A stretch of DNA of 64,000 nt from Mesostigma viride (taxonomy: Eukaryota > Streptophyta > Mesostigmatophyceae > Mesostigmatales > Mesostigmataceae): the NCBI GenBank assembly GCA_009746045.1, contig RPFO01001109.1, positions 1-64,000 on the forward strand, read 5' to 3'. The notes beneath the pieces are model-generated. The model ran no database searches, was not told the DNA's origin, and saw only the letters and a program-made list of their open reading frames with translations. Positions within the stretch are counted from its first letter, which is position 1, and each line of letters opens with the position of its first letter. The position numbers and the translations under genes were made by a program. This document shows positions 21,351 to 31,898 of the stretch, in pieces.

Positions 21351-24190
21351 AATGGGGTCGCTCGCCGCCGGCCCTGCTGCAGTTCCAAAATGCTAACTCC
21401 AACCCTTTCTTCTTTTGGAGCTGGACCAGCTTGAAACAAGCCTAACCTTGCTTGTGCCCACTCAGCCACAGACCGCTTGTGTTAAGCCTCCCACGGTCCT
21501 AAATTTAGGACTTTGTCCTAAATCGTCCTAGTGGTCACTATAACCGAGGTACCGGGGGGGGGGGGTCACTATATGGACCGTACCCCATGTCCACCGTACC
21601 CGGCATGATGTACCCGACCCGTGGTACCGGCACATGGTACCCGGATTCCGTACCCGGGTACCGGGTATAATGGCGGGAAAGTAGGTACCTCGACCAAAAA
21701 TATAACCGATTTTGGAGCGAAAAAGTGGGTGCGGGAATGAAGTGAGGTGGATATGGCGACCTGACAATCGTGGCCGGCGTTTTCACGTGCGTTTATCATT
21801 TCGGGCGCCCAGTAGCAAAAACGAAAGGTTGTTAGTTATGCTTAAAGGCTGTGAATATTTTCTGCGCAAGTTTTTATGTGTAGCGCTGTAGCACAGCGGC
21901 ACAACACAAATGGGTCGCAGATCGCCTGCTCGCGGAGGGTCGATTTTGGCACAAACATGTTAGTGTATTAGCAATGGTGGTGCGAATCAAGCCAGGAAAT
22001 TTTTGTGGACGATTTTTATTATAGTCTGGAGTTTAGAAACGGAGTATTTGACATGGGAGCGCCTGGGCCGTGATATTCTTGCCCGATTTCCATTGTCGAC
22101 CATGTTTTAGGGACGTTCAGGCTGGGCAGCGAGCGCACCTTATAGGTCTTCACTTTCGGTATTTCTTGGACCTAGAACGCAGCACAAGCGTGGTTTATAT
22201 CATTGTCGAACCGGTTGGCCAGCTTTGGTGCGCTCAGCTCTCGGAAAGCTGACCTCGCTGCGGATTTCAGCGACTTTTTTGCAACCATCTGGAATGAGGC
22301 GACGTAAGTAGCAGGTACGTGCCGGGTTGTCCTAGATCATGAGTGTAACTGGCAACGCTGTCGTGGTGTTTTAAGTCAGCCAGCTATGCCTAAAAAGAGG
22401 GGACGCTCTCTGTGCACATAACTGTCACACATAGTTGGTTTACGTCATACAATTTTTTACGTCTCTATCTTCGTCGTCCGCTGCAGCTAAAACACACATG
22501 CGTAAGAGCAGTTTTACTCATGTGTTAGTTATAAACCATGGTCCTATGGCCTGCAGTCGTTCAGGGTGTTCTCAGACAGTATATACAGTATGGTTTACGT
22601 GTTACATGCACCCTGAATTCGCTCACAAAGCGTTGCATGTTAGCACACCGTTGTTTTGTAACTTGATTTGGCTGCATTCATGTGTTAGTTGCAATGCAAA
22701 TGCATTGTTTTTTCATCGCTGGGTGGTGGTCAGCATGTCCGTGATGTCAAAGAAGGTTTGGCATATGCTTAGAGAAAGTTTACCGCAAGGGGTGGGCCAT
22801 GTTCAAGCCGGGCAACCTCAGCAACCATGCAACCGTATATTGCATTACCTGCACCATCTGTGACACCGTTAAGCACGCGTATATATAGAGGCAGCCACAG
22901 CAGGGCATGGCCTTGTTATGCGCTGCCCCGCCATCCCAAGGCCTCGTAGGGTCCCCTAGCGCTTGTAAGATGCTCAAGGGACCGTGTGGATAGCATGGTC
23001 ATGCGTTGACACTAATTGGTCCTAATGGTCCTAAAACCCACATTTTGGCCAAATTCGCGCTTTGAGGTCTGGCAGGTGGCAGGGCCCATTCATGCACTAA
23101 ATGTAATTAGTTGACCCCAGGTTTTTGATAGAAACTAAAAAAGTGTGTTATCTGTCATGGGCACGAATGCCAGGGTCAAATTTTAATGTTTGCATATATA
23201 TATTTTAATTCCACTTGGTCCTAAATTTAGGACTTTTACTGGGAAGATGGACACTTGGTCCCCTTGGGGTTGATCAGACCAGATAGGGCCCAGGGTCCTG
23301 CCTCCTTTTGGGTAACAATAATACGAGTTAGAAAGAGCTCCCAACGTATGTGAGCTCTTGGTCTTTCACAGCGCGTCTTAGCCAATGTTGCAAGGCAGCA
23401 ACCTTAAATCTGTTCACCAGGCCACGACCACGATGGGCACTTCCACGACCAAGGTGGCACCCACGGTTCGTGCTTTCCGAGATAGCTGGTCATCCCCCAT
23501 GACCAAGCTATATCCTTTGCGTTGTTCCTCGTTCCCATCGGCATGACGAGGCACGTGCAGGCGTGCAAGCAAATCCACAACGTCCACTGGCATCAGTGCA
23601 GAGCCAGGACGTACTGGATTTGCCTAGACTCTGCAACCTAGGAAGTACAGGACCTGTCACAAGCCTAGGTTGCAAGGTCTAGTATCCTTGCAGCCCTGTG
23701 CCAGCTCCAGTACCCTACTAGTCACAGGCTGCTGCTCCTCCTGGTCTACGTGGACCACAGTCACGTGATAAACAGGCTAAGCCTGTGCAGGCACGGCCTG
23801 CCACGTGTCCTGTCCACTATACCAGAGGACTGCACCCTAGTCGGCCACGGATGGCTAGGACTTCGGGACTTGATATCTTTCTCGTCCCTTGTCTGTTTCA
23901 GGCGGTCAGCACGGCGTTGGAAAGGTCTTTCCAAACTGCATCCACTTAGCATATTGGTTGCCCAAAATGCTAACTGCATGGTCACCGCAACCTAATTGCG
24001 CCTACGTCTTCAGGCCCCTGCGCGCTGCCGCCCCCGGCCACATCAATCCAAAAACGCGTTTTGGTTCCCTGGTAATTATTTCAAGATAGGCTAATAGTCA
24101 GTTTGGCCTCAAATTTGGCACCAAGGTACCTAATCAGATATCTTATGATGCCATGTGGTCAAAAAATTTTTTGGGAGTCGGCACCATGGT
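21351..24190. other. Gene-poor region with short repeats
   Basis: No supported gene in 2.8 kb. Noted structures: a run of 13 G near 21554; about ten GTACC motifs between 21548 and 21670; and the palindrome GTCCTAAATTTAGGAC near 21498, repeated near 23218, with looser GGTCCTAA motifs around 23015-23030. These may bound a decayed non-coding insertion. Confidence 0.4.
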
Positions 24191-24194
24191 AACA

Positions 24195-24990
24195 TGGTGA
24201 CATTTGCTAGCAAAAAATACCGTATTTTCAGCACTTTCTGGCATGTATGCATATATATAATGACATCAAATGAACTCAGTTGGGCCTGGAACTTTGCACA
24301 TGTTCTAAACACATCCCATGCAGCATGCCCACAAAGTTTCAGGCTGGTTGGATGACAAATTGGTGACAAATGCTAGCATAAATACCCCAAAAATGCAGTT
24401 TTTCATGGTTTTTTAAGGGTTTTATCACACATATGCATACATAATGACACCAAATGAACTCAGTTGGGCCTGGAACTTTGCACATGTTCTAAACACATCC
24501 CATGCAGCATGCCCACAAAGTTTCAGGCTGGTTGGATGACAAATTGGTGACAAATGCTAGCATAAATACCCCAAAAAATGCAGTTTTTCATGGTTTTTTA
24601 AGGGTTTTATCACACATATGCATACATAATGACACCAAATGAACTCAGTTGGGCCTGGAACTTTGCACATGTTCTAAACACATCCCATGCAGCATGCCCA
24701 CAAAGCTTCAGGCTGGTTGGATGACAAATTGGTGACAAATGCTAGCATAAATACCCCCAAAATGCAGTTTTTCAGTGTTTTCCAAGTATTTCATCATAGG
24801 TTTGCACATATATAAGACCCAAGTGGACTCAGTTGGAGCTAGAACTTGGCACATGTTCTAAACACATCCCATGCAGCATGCCCACAAAGCTTCAGGCTGG
24901 TTGGATGACAAATTGGTGACAGATGCTAGCATAAATACCACAGAAAAAGCAGCTTTCTATTGTTCTTACAAGGGTTTCATGGCAATCATT
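24195..24990 (+). repeat. ~185-bp tandem satellite, about 4-5 copies
   Basis: A unit containing CCAAATGAACTCAGTTGGGC, then GCACATGTTCTAAACACATC, CATGCAGCATGCCCACAAAG and GGATGACAAATTGGTGACA repeats. Equivalent points lie at 24259, 24443, 24628 and 24813, a period of 184-185 bp. Inner copies are nearly identical and the outer copies more diverged. The unit length is in the range of many centromeric or dispersed satellites. It has no coding capacity. Confidence 0.85.
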
Positions 24991-25129
24991 CCACCTTGGT
25001 GTACAGAAGGTTCCAAACAACACATCATTACATTATGCATCATATTTACAATGCAGGAAGGCATACTTGGGGGCACATGCCTATAGTACAATGCATTAAT
25101 AACACACCTCTAGCCAGCTAGCTAGCTAT

Positions 25130-25400
25130 ATAGTGGCTAATGCCACACCCGGGGGCACGTTCTCACGGCCCTGCTGCATCCTTTTCCTTTTCTTCTTCTC
25201 TGCATCTGACAGGGGCCTGCCCCCCATCTTCTCATCCACCAGCCTGGTGAGCACCCTGACGTTGGTGACTTGGGTCCGCTACCCTACCCCCATGGCACGC
25301 TTGGCCTTACGCTTGGTGAAGGTGGAGGGGTGGGTGCGACAGTTGGTCTGGGTTTTCATCATCCCCTTCCTCCAGTGCATGCGTGTGCTCCAACGCCTAA
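25130..25400 (-). pseudogene. Possible coding fragment, basic and K/R-rich
   Basis: The minus strand reads through one TAG as a plausible protein: [19 protein letters not shown], then [20 protein letters not shown], ending [13 protein letters not shown]. Composition differs from the surrounding repeats. I do not recognise it; it may be the remnant of a transposon ORF abutting the microsatellite. Confidence 0.25.
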
Positions 25401-25410
25401 GCAGAGAAGC

Positions 25411-25511
25411 ACACACACACACACACACACATACATACACACACGTCGATCCCTTACCCACCCACACACACACACATACACATGTATCCACCCACCCATG
25501 CATACACGTAG

Positions 25512-25550
<39 letters not shown>

Positions 25551-25575
25551 CGTACGCACGCACGCACGCAGTCAT
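25411..25575 (+). repeat. CA and CACG microsatellites
   Basis: (CA)n from 25411 with ATACATACAC interruptions, then (CACG/GCAC)n from about 25512 to 25570. This is low-complexity DNA. All open frames through it are artefacts. Confidence 0.95.
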
Positions 25576-25580
25576 ACATA

Positions 25581-26158
25581 CCCTCCCTCCCTCCCTCCCT
25601 CCCTCCCTCCCTCCCTCCCTCCCTCCCTCCCTCCCTCCTCCCTCCCTCCCTCCCTCCCTCCCTCCCTCCCTCCTCCCTCCCTCCCTCCCTCCCTCCCCCT
25701 CCTCCCTCCCTCCCTCCCTCCCTCCTCCCTCCTCCCTCCCTCCCTCCCTCCCTCCCTCCCTCCCTCCTCCCTCCCTCCCTCCCTCCCTCCCTCCCTCCCT
25801 CCCTCCCTCCCTCCCTCCCTCCCTCCCTCCCTCCCTCCCTCCTCCCTCCCTCCCTCCCTCCCTCCCTCCCTCCCTCCTCCCTCCCTCCCTCCCTCCCTCC
25901 CTCCCTCCCTCCCTCCCTCCCTCCCTCCCTCCCTCCCTCCCTCCCTCCCTCCCTCCCTCCCTCCCTCCCTCCTCCCTCCCTCCCTCCCTCCCTCCCTCCC
26001 TCCTCCCTCCCTCCCTCCCTCCCTCCTCCCTCCCTCCCTCCCTCCCTCCCTCCCTCCCTCCCTCCCTCCCTCCCTCCCTCCTCCCTCCCTCCCTCCCTCT
26101 CCTCCCTCCCTCCCTCCCTCCCTCCCTCCCTCCCTCCCTCCCTCCCTCCCCCCTCCCT
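25581..26158 (+). repeat. (CCCT)n microsatellite, ~580 bp
   Basis: An almost uninterrupted CCCT array with occasional CCT or CT phase changes. The strand bias is absolute: pyrimidines on plus, GGGA purines on minus. It is capable of triplex or G-quadruplex structure in principle. The long open frames across it on both strands are not genes. Confidence 0.97.
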
Positions 26159-26159
26159 C

Positions 26160-27276
26160 ATTCATACACCCGTTCATTCATGCATGCAGCCGCTCATCAT
26201 TAACACGCCTCCGTTGGGAAACTCACGGGGTATGAACTATGAAACGGGCGGTAAGAAAGGAAGAAGGAGCCGCCTCCCCAACATGCCGCCCGGCAAAGGC
26301 AGCGATGGGCCGTCCAGGAGGGAAACACTGCGCTTTGCCTTGTACGCCGGGGTGCGCAGGCGACGTGCGGGCACTGTCGCGTGTAAATTTGCCTGCCCGC
26401 CCCAGTCCTTCTCGGAACGCCTCCCCAGAGCATGCCGTCATGGTAAGAGCTCTTTTCGCCCGTCGCCGGAAGCTTAAACCACAAGAATACGCCGGTTAAT
26501 GACCAGAAAATGGGGGGTTGTCGACGTTATAAACCAGTAGCTGTGGTTTTTCCCGCACCCCGAGCACACTCCGGACGGGGCCAGCAAGCCCCGCCCGCAG
26601 GATAAACACCGGGCGATGTTGCTGCGCCCAAGCGAAGTCATATAGCTGCAAGAAAAGACGTAAAAGCGATTAAAAGCACGACATGCAGTGTTGCCCCTGT
26701 CAGCGCTCCTATAATTCTCACTTTTTCGCGGAAGGGGCGTAAAAATCGGAAACGCAAAATTAAGGGAAATCCTACGCTGGGTTTCTTTGAAATGATGTAA
26801 GGAACTGGTGGAACGTGTTCGTTTCCACCGTCAAGTAGTTTGGGCAACGAGACCTTACCTTAAAGATGCACGGGTCTGGTCGGACGGCGAGCAAAAACTG
26901 CGCCAACTGCGTGCTTGTCCTCGTTCACACCCAATACAGCAGCGTTTCGCGAGTTTTTTTGTGAATATTATTTTTCCCTATGACAATGCCGTTCGAACAA
27001 GCGAAATCCGGTACACAATGGCTTCGTATTCCGTGAGCAATAAATTTTCAGCTACCATAGCCTTGCACACCGAATTTCAGTCAACATTGCACGCGCGCAC
27101 CGAATTTCGTCAACTTTCGCGCGGGAATTACCGGGGAACCGCCCGGCGCTGCGCCGGATTGATGTGGCCCCGCCCTGATTGGACCTGCTGGGCTGGCCCC
27201 GCTGCCGGCCCCGCCCTGATTGGTGTCAGAAAATAGACCCAGGAATAGCCTCGAAATTATATATTGCATGTGTAAC
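26160..27276. other. No recognisable gene
   Basis: About 1.1 kb with no supported coding region. The sequence CCCCGCCCTGATTGG occurs twice near 27169 and 27210 as a short tandem duplication. Confidence 0.4.
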
Positions 27277-27605
27277 TCATGGGTGGTCCCACGCGGAATG
27301 GGGTAGATTTTTGCAAGAAAAAAACGCTAATTTCAATCGTCCGAAAACCGGACATTGCGCCGAAATTCTTGCCGAAAATTTGGCAGCCGAGCGAATTTTT
27401 TGCCGGACGGACTTTGCGCCGAAATTTTTTGTCTGCCGTGCTTCGAACTCAACCGACTCCTGCTGTTGCGTGCACTTTGTCCGATGCCTGCAGGCCACGC
27501 ACGAATTTTGCGACCGAAATATGACGACTAGACAAGTTTATCGACGACCTACATCGATCTATTGCCACTTTTAAAGTCCTTGGCCTGCTAGCAGCTTTTC
27601 AATTA
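27277..27605 (-). repeat. R1 dispersed repeat, copy 2
   Basis: The reverse complement matches 832-1372 in order: the end GGGTGGTCCCACGCGGAATG, the CGATTGAAA block, TTCGGCGCAA motifs, the GGACAAAGTGCACGC block, and AAGCTGCTAGCAGGCCA. The internal part is shorter than in copy 1, so the two copies differ by a deletion. Confidence 0.75.
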
Positions 27606-27660
27606 TCAATGCCGGGAACAAAATCGCAGAAATTTTTTATTGAATCAGTATATATATGTG

Positions 27661-28225
27661 CATCGATGTCTCCGTGGCTCGGCCGCTTTCCGGTCGCCAC
27701 ATCCTCCGGGCGGCTGTGGATGCCGGCGCTGCTGCCGCTGTGGCTGAGCGCGACAAGTTTGCCTCCTACGGCAATGTGGGGCCCCACCGGGTCATCCCCT
27801 TTGTCCTTGAGGAGTTCGGGGCCATGGGCCCCAAGACAGCGGAGTTTTTCCACGAGTGCTGCCAGCGCCGTGAAGACCGCCTCGACCTCGAGGGTCAGAC
27901 CGCCCCGTGGTCGGCCCGCACGTGGTCCTCGTATTGGCGGCAGCGTCTGTCACTCGCCCTCACTCGCACCGTGGCTGATGTGTTATTCCGCCGCACCCGG
28001 GCCGACTTTGTCGCGACCCATGCGGTCTAGATCCCTTCCAGGCCTGCATGGTGGGCCGGTGCCCAGCGCTGTTGCTGCGTGTAGTTTTGTGATGTATAGT
28101 TAGTTGTACCTTGTGCCGCTGGCGTGATCCTTGGATGTCTGTGTCAGATTACTATTAATTTCTTCAGGGTTATTCTCCCAGTTATCGGGTTTTTCCTTAT
28201 GTTGCATGCCTATCTCACCTCCGTA
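27661..28225 (+). mobile_element. 5'-truncated LINE with endonuclease-domain tail, subfamily 2
   Basis: The coding part (27661-28030) reads IDVSVARPLSGRHILRAA and onward through VGPHRVIPFVLEEFGAMGP and SARTWSSYWRQRLSLALTRT to a TAG. This is the end of the same protein family as 28392-29123. A 3' untranslated segment of about 190 bp follows. It starts just at the IDV motif, so everything upstream is lost. It lies tail-to-tail with the minus-strand LINE copy next door. Confidence 0.75.
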
Positions 28226-28251
28226 ATCTATCATTCTCAATGAATATATAT

Positions 28252-29123
28252 TAAAAATATAATTACTTACAGCAGAGTGAAATCACTCAAACCAAAGCAA
28301 ACGCCCAGCTATAAACCTATATACAGAGCCATGTCAAAGCTCTATACTACGAAGTACGATAAGACCAATGGAAACGCCTAACGGGAGGAACCTAATAGCC
28401 CTGCTGCACCGCAAAATCAGCCCGCGTACGGCGGAGCATGATGTCCGCCATGGCCCGAGTCAGCGCCACCGACAAGCGCTGACGCCAATATGACGTCCAG
28501 GTCCGCGCCGACCATGGGGCCCGCTGGCCCTCCAGGTCCAGCCGGTCCTCCCGGAGCCGGCAACACTCCTTGAAGAAGGCGGAGGTCAGGGGCCCCATGG
28601 CCCCAAACTCCTCCAGGACAAAGGGCACCACACGATGGTGCCCGACGTCGCCGTAGGCCAGGAGCTTGGCCCGCTCCGCCCGGTCCGCCGTGTAACCTGC
28701 CGTGAGGGAGGCCCCAGCCACGTGGCTAAGAGCCAAGGGCCGCGCCACCGAAACGTCAATAAGCAGATGCCGGCCACCCCCCTCAAAGTCCAGCACCACG
28801 ATGTCAGGCCGGTGGTTGGGGGAATAGAAGGCAGCGCCATCCGCATCCTCGGACCGGATGTTCGCGTGGGGGAAAACCGACCGAATCATGGCGAGCACCA
28901 CCGTCAGGAGGACAGTGTGCAAATACAAATACCAATTCTGATTCTGTTGGCCCCCCATGCAGGCAAGGTAGTGAGTCCCCGTGGGATCCAGCGGCTGCCC
29001 ACAGCTACCACAAGGCCGCCCGGCCGGAACAAGAGGCTGCGGGGCAAATAGCTGGTGCCGGAGCGCCACCGAGTAGTGGCTGGGAGCCAAGGCGAATGGG
29101 GGGGCCATGGGAAGAGCACGAAG
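28252..29123 (-). mobile_element. 5'-truncated LINE, restriction-like endonuclease type, copy A
   Basis: The minus strand encodes about 240 residues ending GY-stop at 28392, then a ~140-base 3' untranslated region ending at TAATTATATTTTTAA. The element is flanked by GAATATATAT on both sides (28242-28251 and 29124-29133), a convincing target duplication. Copies B (29148) and C (37687) share the same 3' end. Confidence 0.85.
28392..29123 (-). pseudogene. LINE C-terminal fragment: CCHC finger and restriction-like endonuclease
   Basis: The fragment carries CGSCGQPLDPTGTHYLAC (C-x2-C-x9-H-x3-C), followed by a region with RPDIVVLDF and LLIDVSVARP. That is the RPD...D pattern of the restriction-enzyme-like endonuclease found downstream of reverse transcriptase in R2/CRE/NeSL-type LINEs. 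This domain nicks the target so that the RNA can be copied in place. The reverse transcriptase is missing because of 5' truncation, so the fragment is dead. Copy C (37687-38350) matches it residue for residue where they overlap, indicating recent activity. Confidence 0.7.
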
Positions 29124-29147
29124 GAATATATATAGGTGAATATATAT

Positions 29148-29281
29148 TAAAAATATAATTACTTACAGCAGAGTGAAATCACTCAAACCAAAGCAAACGC
29201 CCAGCTATAAACCTATATACAGAGCCATGTCAAAGCTCTATACTACGATAAGACCAATGGAAACGCCTAACGGGAGGAACC
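29148..29281 (-). mobile_element. LINE copy B, 3' tail only
   Basis: 134 bases matching the 3' untranslated region of copies A and C, with a 7-base deletion relative to them (in the TACTACGA block). It is preceded by GAATATATAT (29138-29147) and followed by TATATAT, so it is an independent, extremely truncated insertion immediately beside copy A. Confidence 0.8.
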
Positions 29282-29406
29282 TATATATGTGCACATGGTG
29301 GTGAATATATATGTGCACATGTCCGTAATTTTATCATTCTCAATGAATATACATATGTGCACATAAAGTCGACATTGTCGAGTATTTGACAACTTAGGCA
29401 TTGCGC

Positions 29407-30009
29407 CTAGAAAAAGGTGCCCCATCCGTCGATGTCGAAATCGCCGAAGGAGTACACTCCCTGGTACAGGTCTCCCCTGTAGTTGGGAGGCTCGCCTGTA
29501 TACATTTTGGTGTTCCACTTGGCCCCGCCGTTCTCCGCAGCAGCCAGGAACTCCTGCTGGGCCTCAGCCCTCAGGCGCATCATTGATACATTGGGAGAGC
29601 CCGGAATTTCCGTGCTCTCCACCACCACTCTCGCCTGATTGTCAGGCACGCATTGGTAAGCAGGGTTCAAATCTGAATCGGGTGGCACCAGATCGATCAT
29701 GCCATTGCCGAACGCAATGACACCTGCACCCCACTGTGCAGAAGGTCCGAGCAACTCTACATCAATTCTGATGTTTGCAGCGTGCTCATTTTTGTCGACC
29801 ATCACATAGGTATGCTGAGAACCGAAAATATTGCTCTGCTCCATTTGTGACAGTGTTAAATTTCGGCAAGCTTGGCTGCTTGCAATCGACAGGAAATTGG
29901 TGACCCCGACAGCCAGACGCGCAAGGGTTATAACTGCAGGTAGAACCCAAAATTTGTCGATAAGGAGTAATGGAAGGGCACGACCACCAGTCACTAGTAT
30001 TCGCTTCAC
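29407..30009 (-). CDS. Hypothetical protein with hydrophobic N-terminus
   Basis: 200 residues. Residues about 11-45 are hydrophobic (ALPLLLIDKFWVLPAVITLA and onward) and could be a membrane anchor or signal. The remainder is polar with several acidic turns (RIDVELLGPSAQWGAGVIAF; FGDFDIDGWGTFF at the end). I recognise no family. It lies downstream of the transposase-like gene in the same orientation, about 650 bases from its stop, with an inverted-repeat element between. An intron near the N-terminus is possible because an alternative frame is open there. Confidence 0.4.
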   Translation of the reverse strand: MKRILVTGGRALPLLLIDKFWVLPAVITLARLAVGVTNFLSIASSQACRNLTLSQMEQSNIFGSQHTYVMVDKNEHAANIRIDVELLGPSAQWGAGVIAFGNGMIDLVPPDSDLNPAYQCVPDNQARVVVESTEIPGSPNVSMMRLRAEAQQEFLAAAENGGAKWNTKMYTGEPPNYRGDLYQGVYSFGDFDIDGWGTFF

Positions 30010-30165
30010 CGGACACCTTTTTCAGCTTCCGGATAAAATTCAGCAAGAGCAGCGGCGATTAGATACTAAATATTGCGTTATTGGTTCGTACCGTACCCAG
30101 ACAAAAATTGTACTAGTGACGCAATTGTACTAGGCGGAATGACAACTGCGCCCGGCAAATAAGTA

Positions 30166-30376
30166 TTTATTGCTCCAACCCCACAAAAACTTGTTCCGGA
30201 GCTGTTCGAAGCGAAGAGCAATGGAAGGGATCGGACCCGAGCCAGATTTGAGTGCGGAACATGATGGCTGGCCTACCTCACTCCGAACATTAATGTGGAC
30301 CCGGGTTCGAATCCTGTCAGTGCTATTCGCTTCGAACAGTTCCGGAACGATTTTTTTTGTGGGGGTGGAGCAATAA
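30166..30376. mobile_element. ~210-bp inverted-repeat element with RNA-polymerase-III box B-like motif
   Basis: The ends are inverted repeats of about 50 bp: ATTTATTGCTCCAACCCCAC to TGTTCGAAGCGAA on the left, mirrored by TTCGCTTCGAAC to GGAGCAATAAAT on the right. The centre contains GGGTTCGAATCC, which matches the tRNA box B consensus. It may be a MITE or a foldback tRNA-derived SINE. No clear target duplication is visible. Confidence 0.6.
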
Positions 30377-30633
30377 ATTCTCGACATGCAGAAACAAATG
30401 TCGAATAGATTGTGCAAAAAAATATCGAAATCCTTATCATTATTTAAATATACAGCATAAAATTATGTTGCAGTAAAAAATAACTGTTAATTGAAGGCCG
30501 CAAAAAATTATCAACTACCCTTAAACTTGACCACAGAAAGATCTCGAAAAATATATACAATATATGCGGCCACCTTTTTACACCCTACTGAAGCCCCACT
30601 CTAAAGATATAATACGAGCCGAAACTAGGGCGT

Positions 30634-30655
30634 CGTCTACCCGCAGCGAGACCCC
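30634..30655. repeat. Intron-type palindrome copy 3' of the transposase-like gene
   Basis: CGTCTACCCGCAGCGAGACC is a diverged member of the 22-bp palindrome family, 11 bases after the last stop codon of the minus-strand gene. Confidence 0.6.
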
Positions 30656-30665
30656 AATTTCTTGT

Positions 30666-31412
30666 TTAAGTCGGTGCCGGCCCCTCCGGGGCTTCATCCT
30701 TGATCACCAGCGTAGTAAGCCACTTGTCGAGCTCCTTGCTCATCCTGATGTCGGCACACATTCCGTCGCTGCGCACGCGTGCTTCTAGCCGGAGAGCCGG
30801 AGCGACGCAGAGATAGCAATTCACAAGCTCGGGCTGGCGTGACGGTGGCCAATCCTCAACGTTGAGCGTGAAATGCAGGGGGTCATGCTTATCCCGCTTC
30901 CAAATCCGAACGGGAAGAATGCCGTTCCCGGCGAGGAACAGCTCCTTCTCCCGTCCGTTCCGGCCCTCGACCCACCTCTCGAAGTTCTCGTCTAACACGA
31001 TCGGCCCGGCTTCGCTTACAACCTCAGCCAACCAGAACGGGTGGATGGGATCGTGATCCGTGTCCTTGTCCGATGGAACTGCCACATAGTCGTGGAGTCT
31101 CATCTGCCGGCCCATCGCCTCCCGCTTGTCCTTCAGCTGCTCCCCCCGCGTCACCATGCGAACCGGAGGGTTGGGCTGGCTCGGTGGCAGCAAACGGACA
31201 GTTTTCATCGAGCTTCCTGCATCATTGAACTCGATGATAAACGACCACTCGCTTAGACATCCCTCAAACCGCCCAGCCAAACAGGGCGGACAGTAGCAGG
31301 AATAGCGCCTAATCATCAAAAGGCCAGGGTCGGACTTGTCCAGTCGCCACCAATGCGCCTTCTTGATGCCAGGCACCTCCTCAACCTCCGCGCGTCGGCC
31401 GGACTCGACGTC
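30666..31412 (-). CDS. Transposase-like gene, exon 5
   Basis: Begins after the acceptor AG at 31414-31413 with DVESGRRAEVEEV. It includes AHWWRLDKSDPGLLMIRRYS followed by CYCPPC...C, a Cys-rich motif typical of the C-terminal part of this family. It ends GPAPT-stop. The remaining ~200 residues are well conserved in appearance (no stops), with WxLAEVV and LNVEDWPP segments, but no named domain. Confidence 0.6.
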   Translation of the reverse strand, partial: DVESGRRAEVEEVPGIKKAHWWRLDKSDPGLLMIRRYSCYCPPCLAGRFEGCLSEWSFIIEFNDAGSSMKTVRLLPPSQPNPPVRMVTRGEQLKDKREAMGRQMRLHDYVAVPSDKDTDHDPIHPFWLAEVVSEAGPIVLDENFERWVEGRNGREKELFLAGNGILPVRIWKRDKHDPLHFTLNVEDWPPSRQPELVNCYLCVAPALRLEARVRSDGMCADIRMSKELDKWLTTLVIKDEAPEGPAPT

Positions 31413-31483
31413 CTGTCATCAAATAGTTAGGACAAAAAGAATACCGTTCAAGTTAGCAAAATTGACCAAAAACCAATAAAACA

Positions 31484-31824
31484 GGGTATAGCTGCAGAGA
31501 GACCCCTTACAAAAAAAAAAATTAACGACAAGACATCAAGTGATCAAAATTCGACACAGGGTATAGCTGCAGAGAGACCCCATTCGAATCATAATAACAA
31601 CGTACGACAAGATATCAAGTGATCGAAATTCGACACAGGGTATAGCTGCAGAGAGACCCCATTCGAATCATAATAACAACATACGACAAGATATCAAGTG
31701 ATCGAAATTCGACACAGGGTATAGCTGCAGAGAGACCCCTTCATACCGATAGAACAAGCGAAATTTCATACCTAAAAGAAAAGCAACCCATGGACAGTAT
31801 GTAGGGTCTCTCTGCAGAGATACC
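31484..31824. repeat. Intron 4 tandem array with five palindromes
   Basis: Units of about 79 bp (AAGTGATCGAAATTCGACAC plus palindrome plus CATTCGAATCATAATAACAA) repeat with palindromes at 31484, 31559, 31638, 31717 and 31804. Each core reads GGGTATAGCTGCAG plus AGAGACCCC; the last is GGGTCTCTCTGCAGAGATACC. The array lies wholly within intron 4 (31413-31898). Confidence 0.85.
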
Positions 31825-31898
31825 TTTATTGGGTTTGAATTTTTATAGAACAGCGGCAGTTGACGTCTTAAAACCTGAAATAACACAAAATTCCGTAC

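Noticed and set aside
25133..26235. Long open frames on both strands across the CCCT/GGGA tract
   Set aside because: They arise because a 4-base repeat without stops is open in several frames. The products are pure PS, LP or GRE repeats.
30900..31060. Plus-strand frames across the transposase-like exons
   Set aside because: They are shadows of the minus-strand exons, which have splice borders and motif content.
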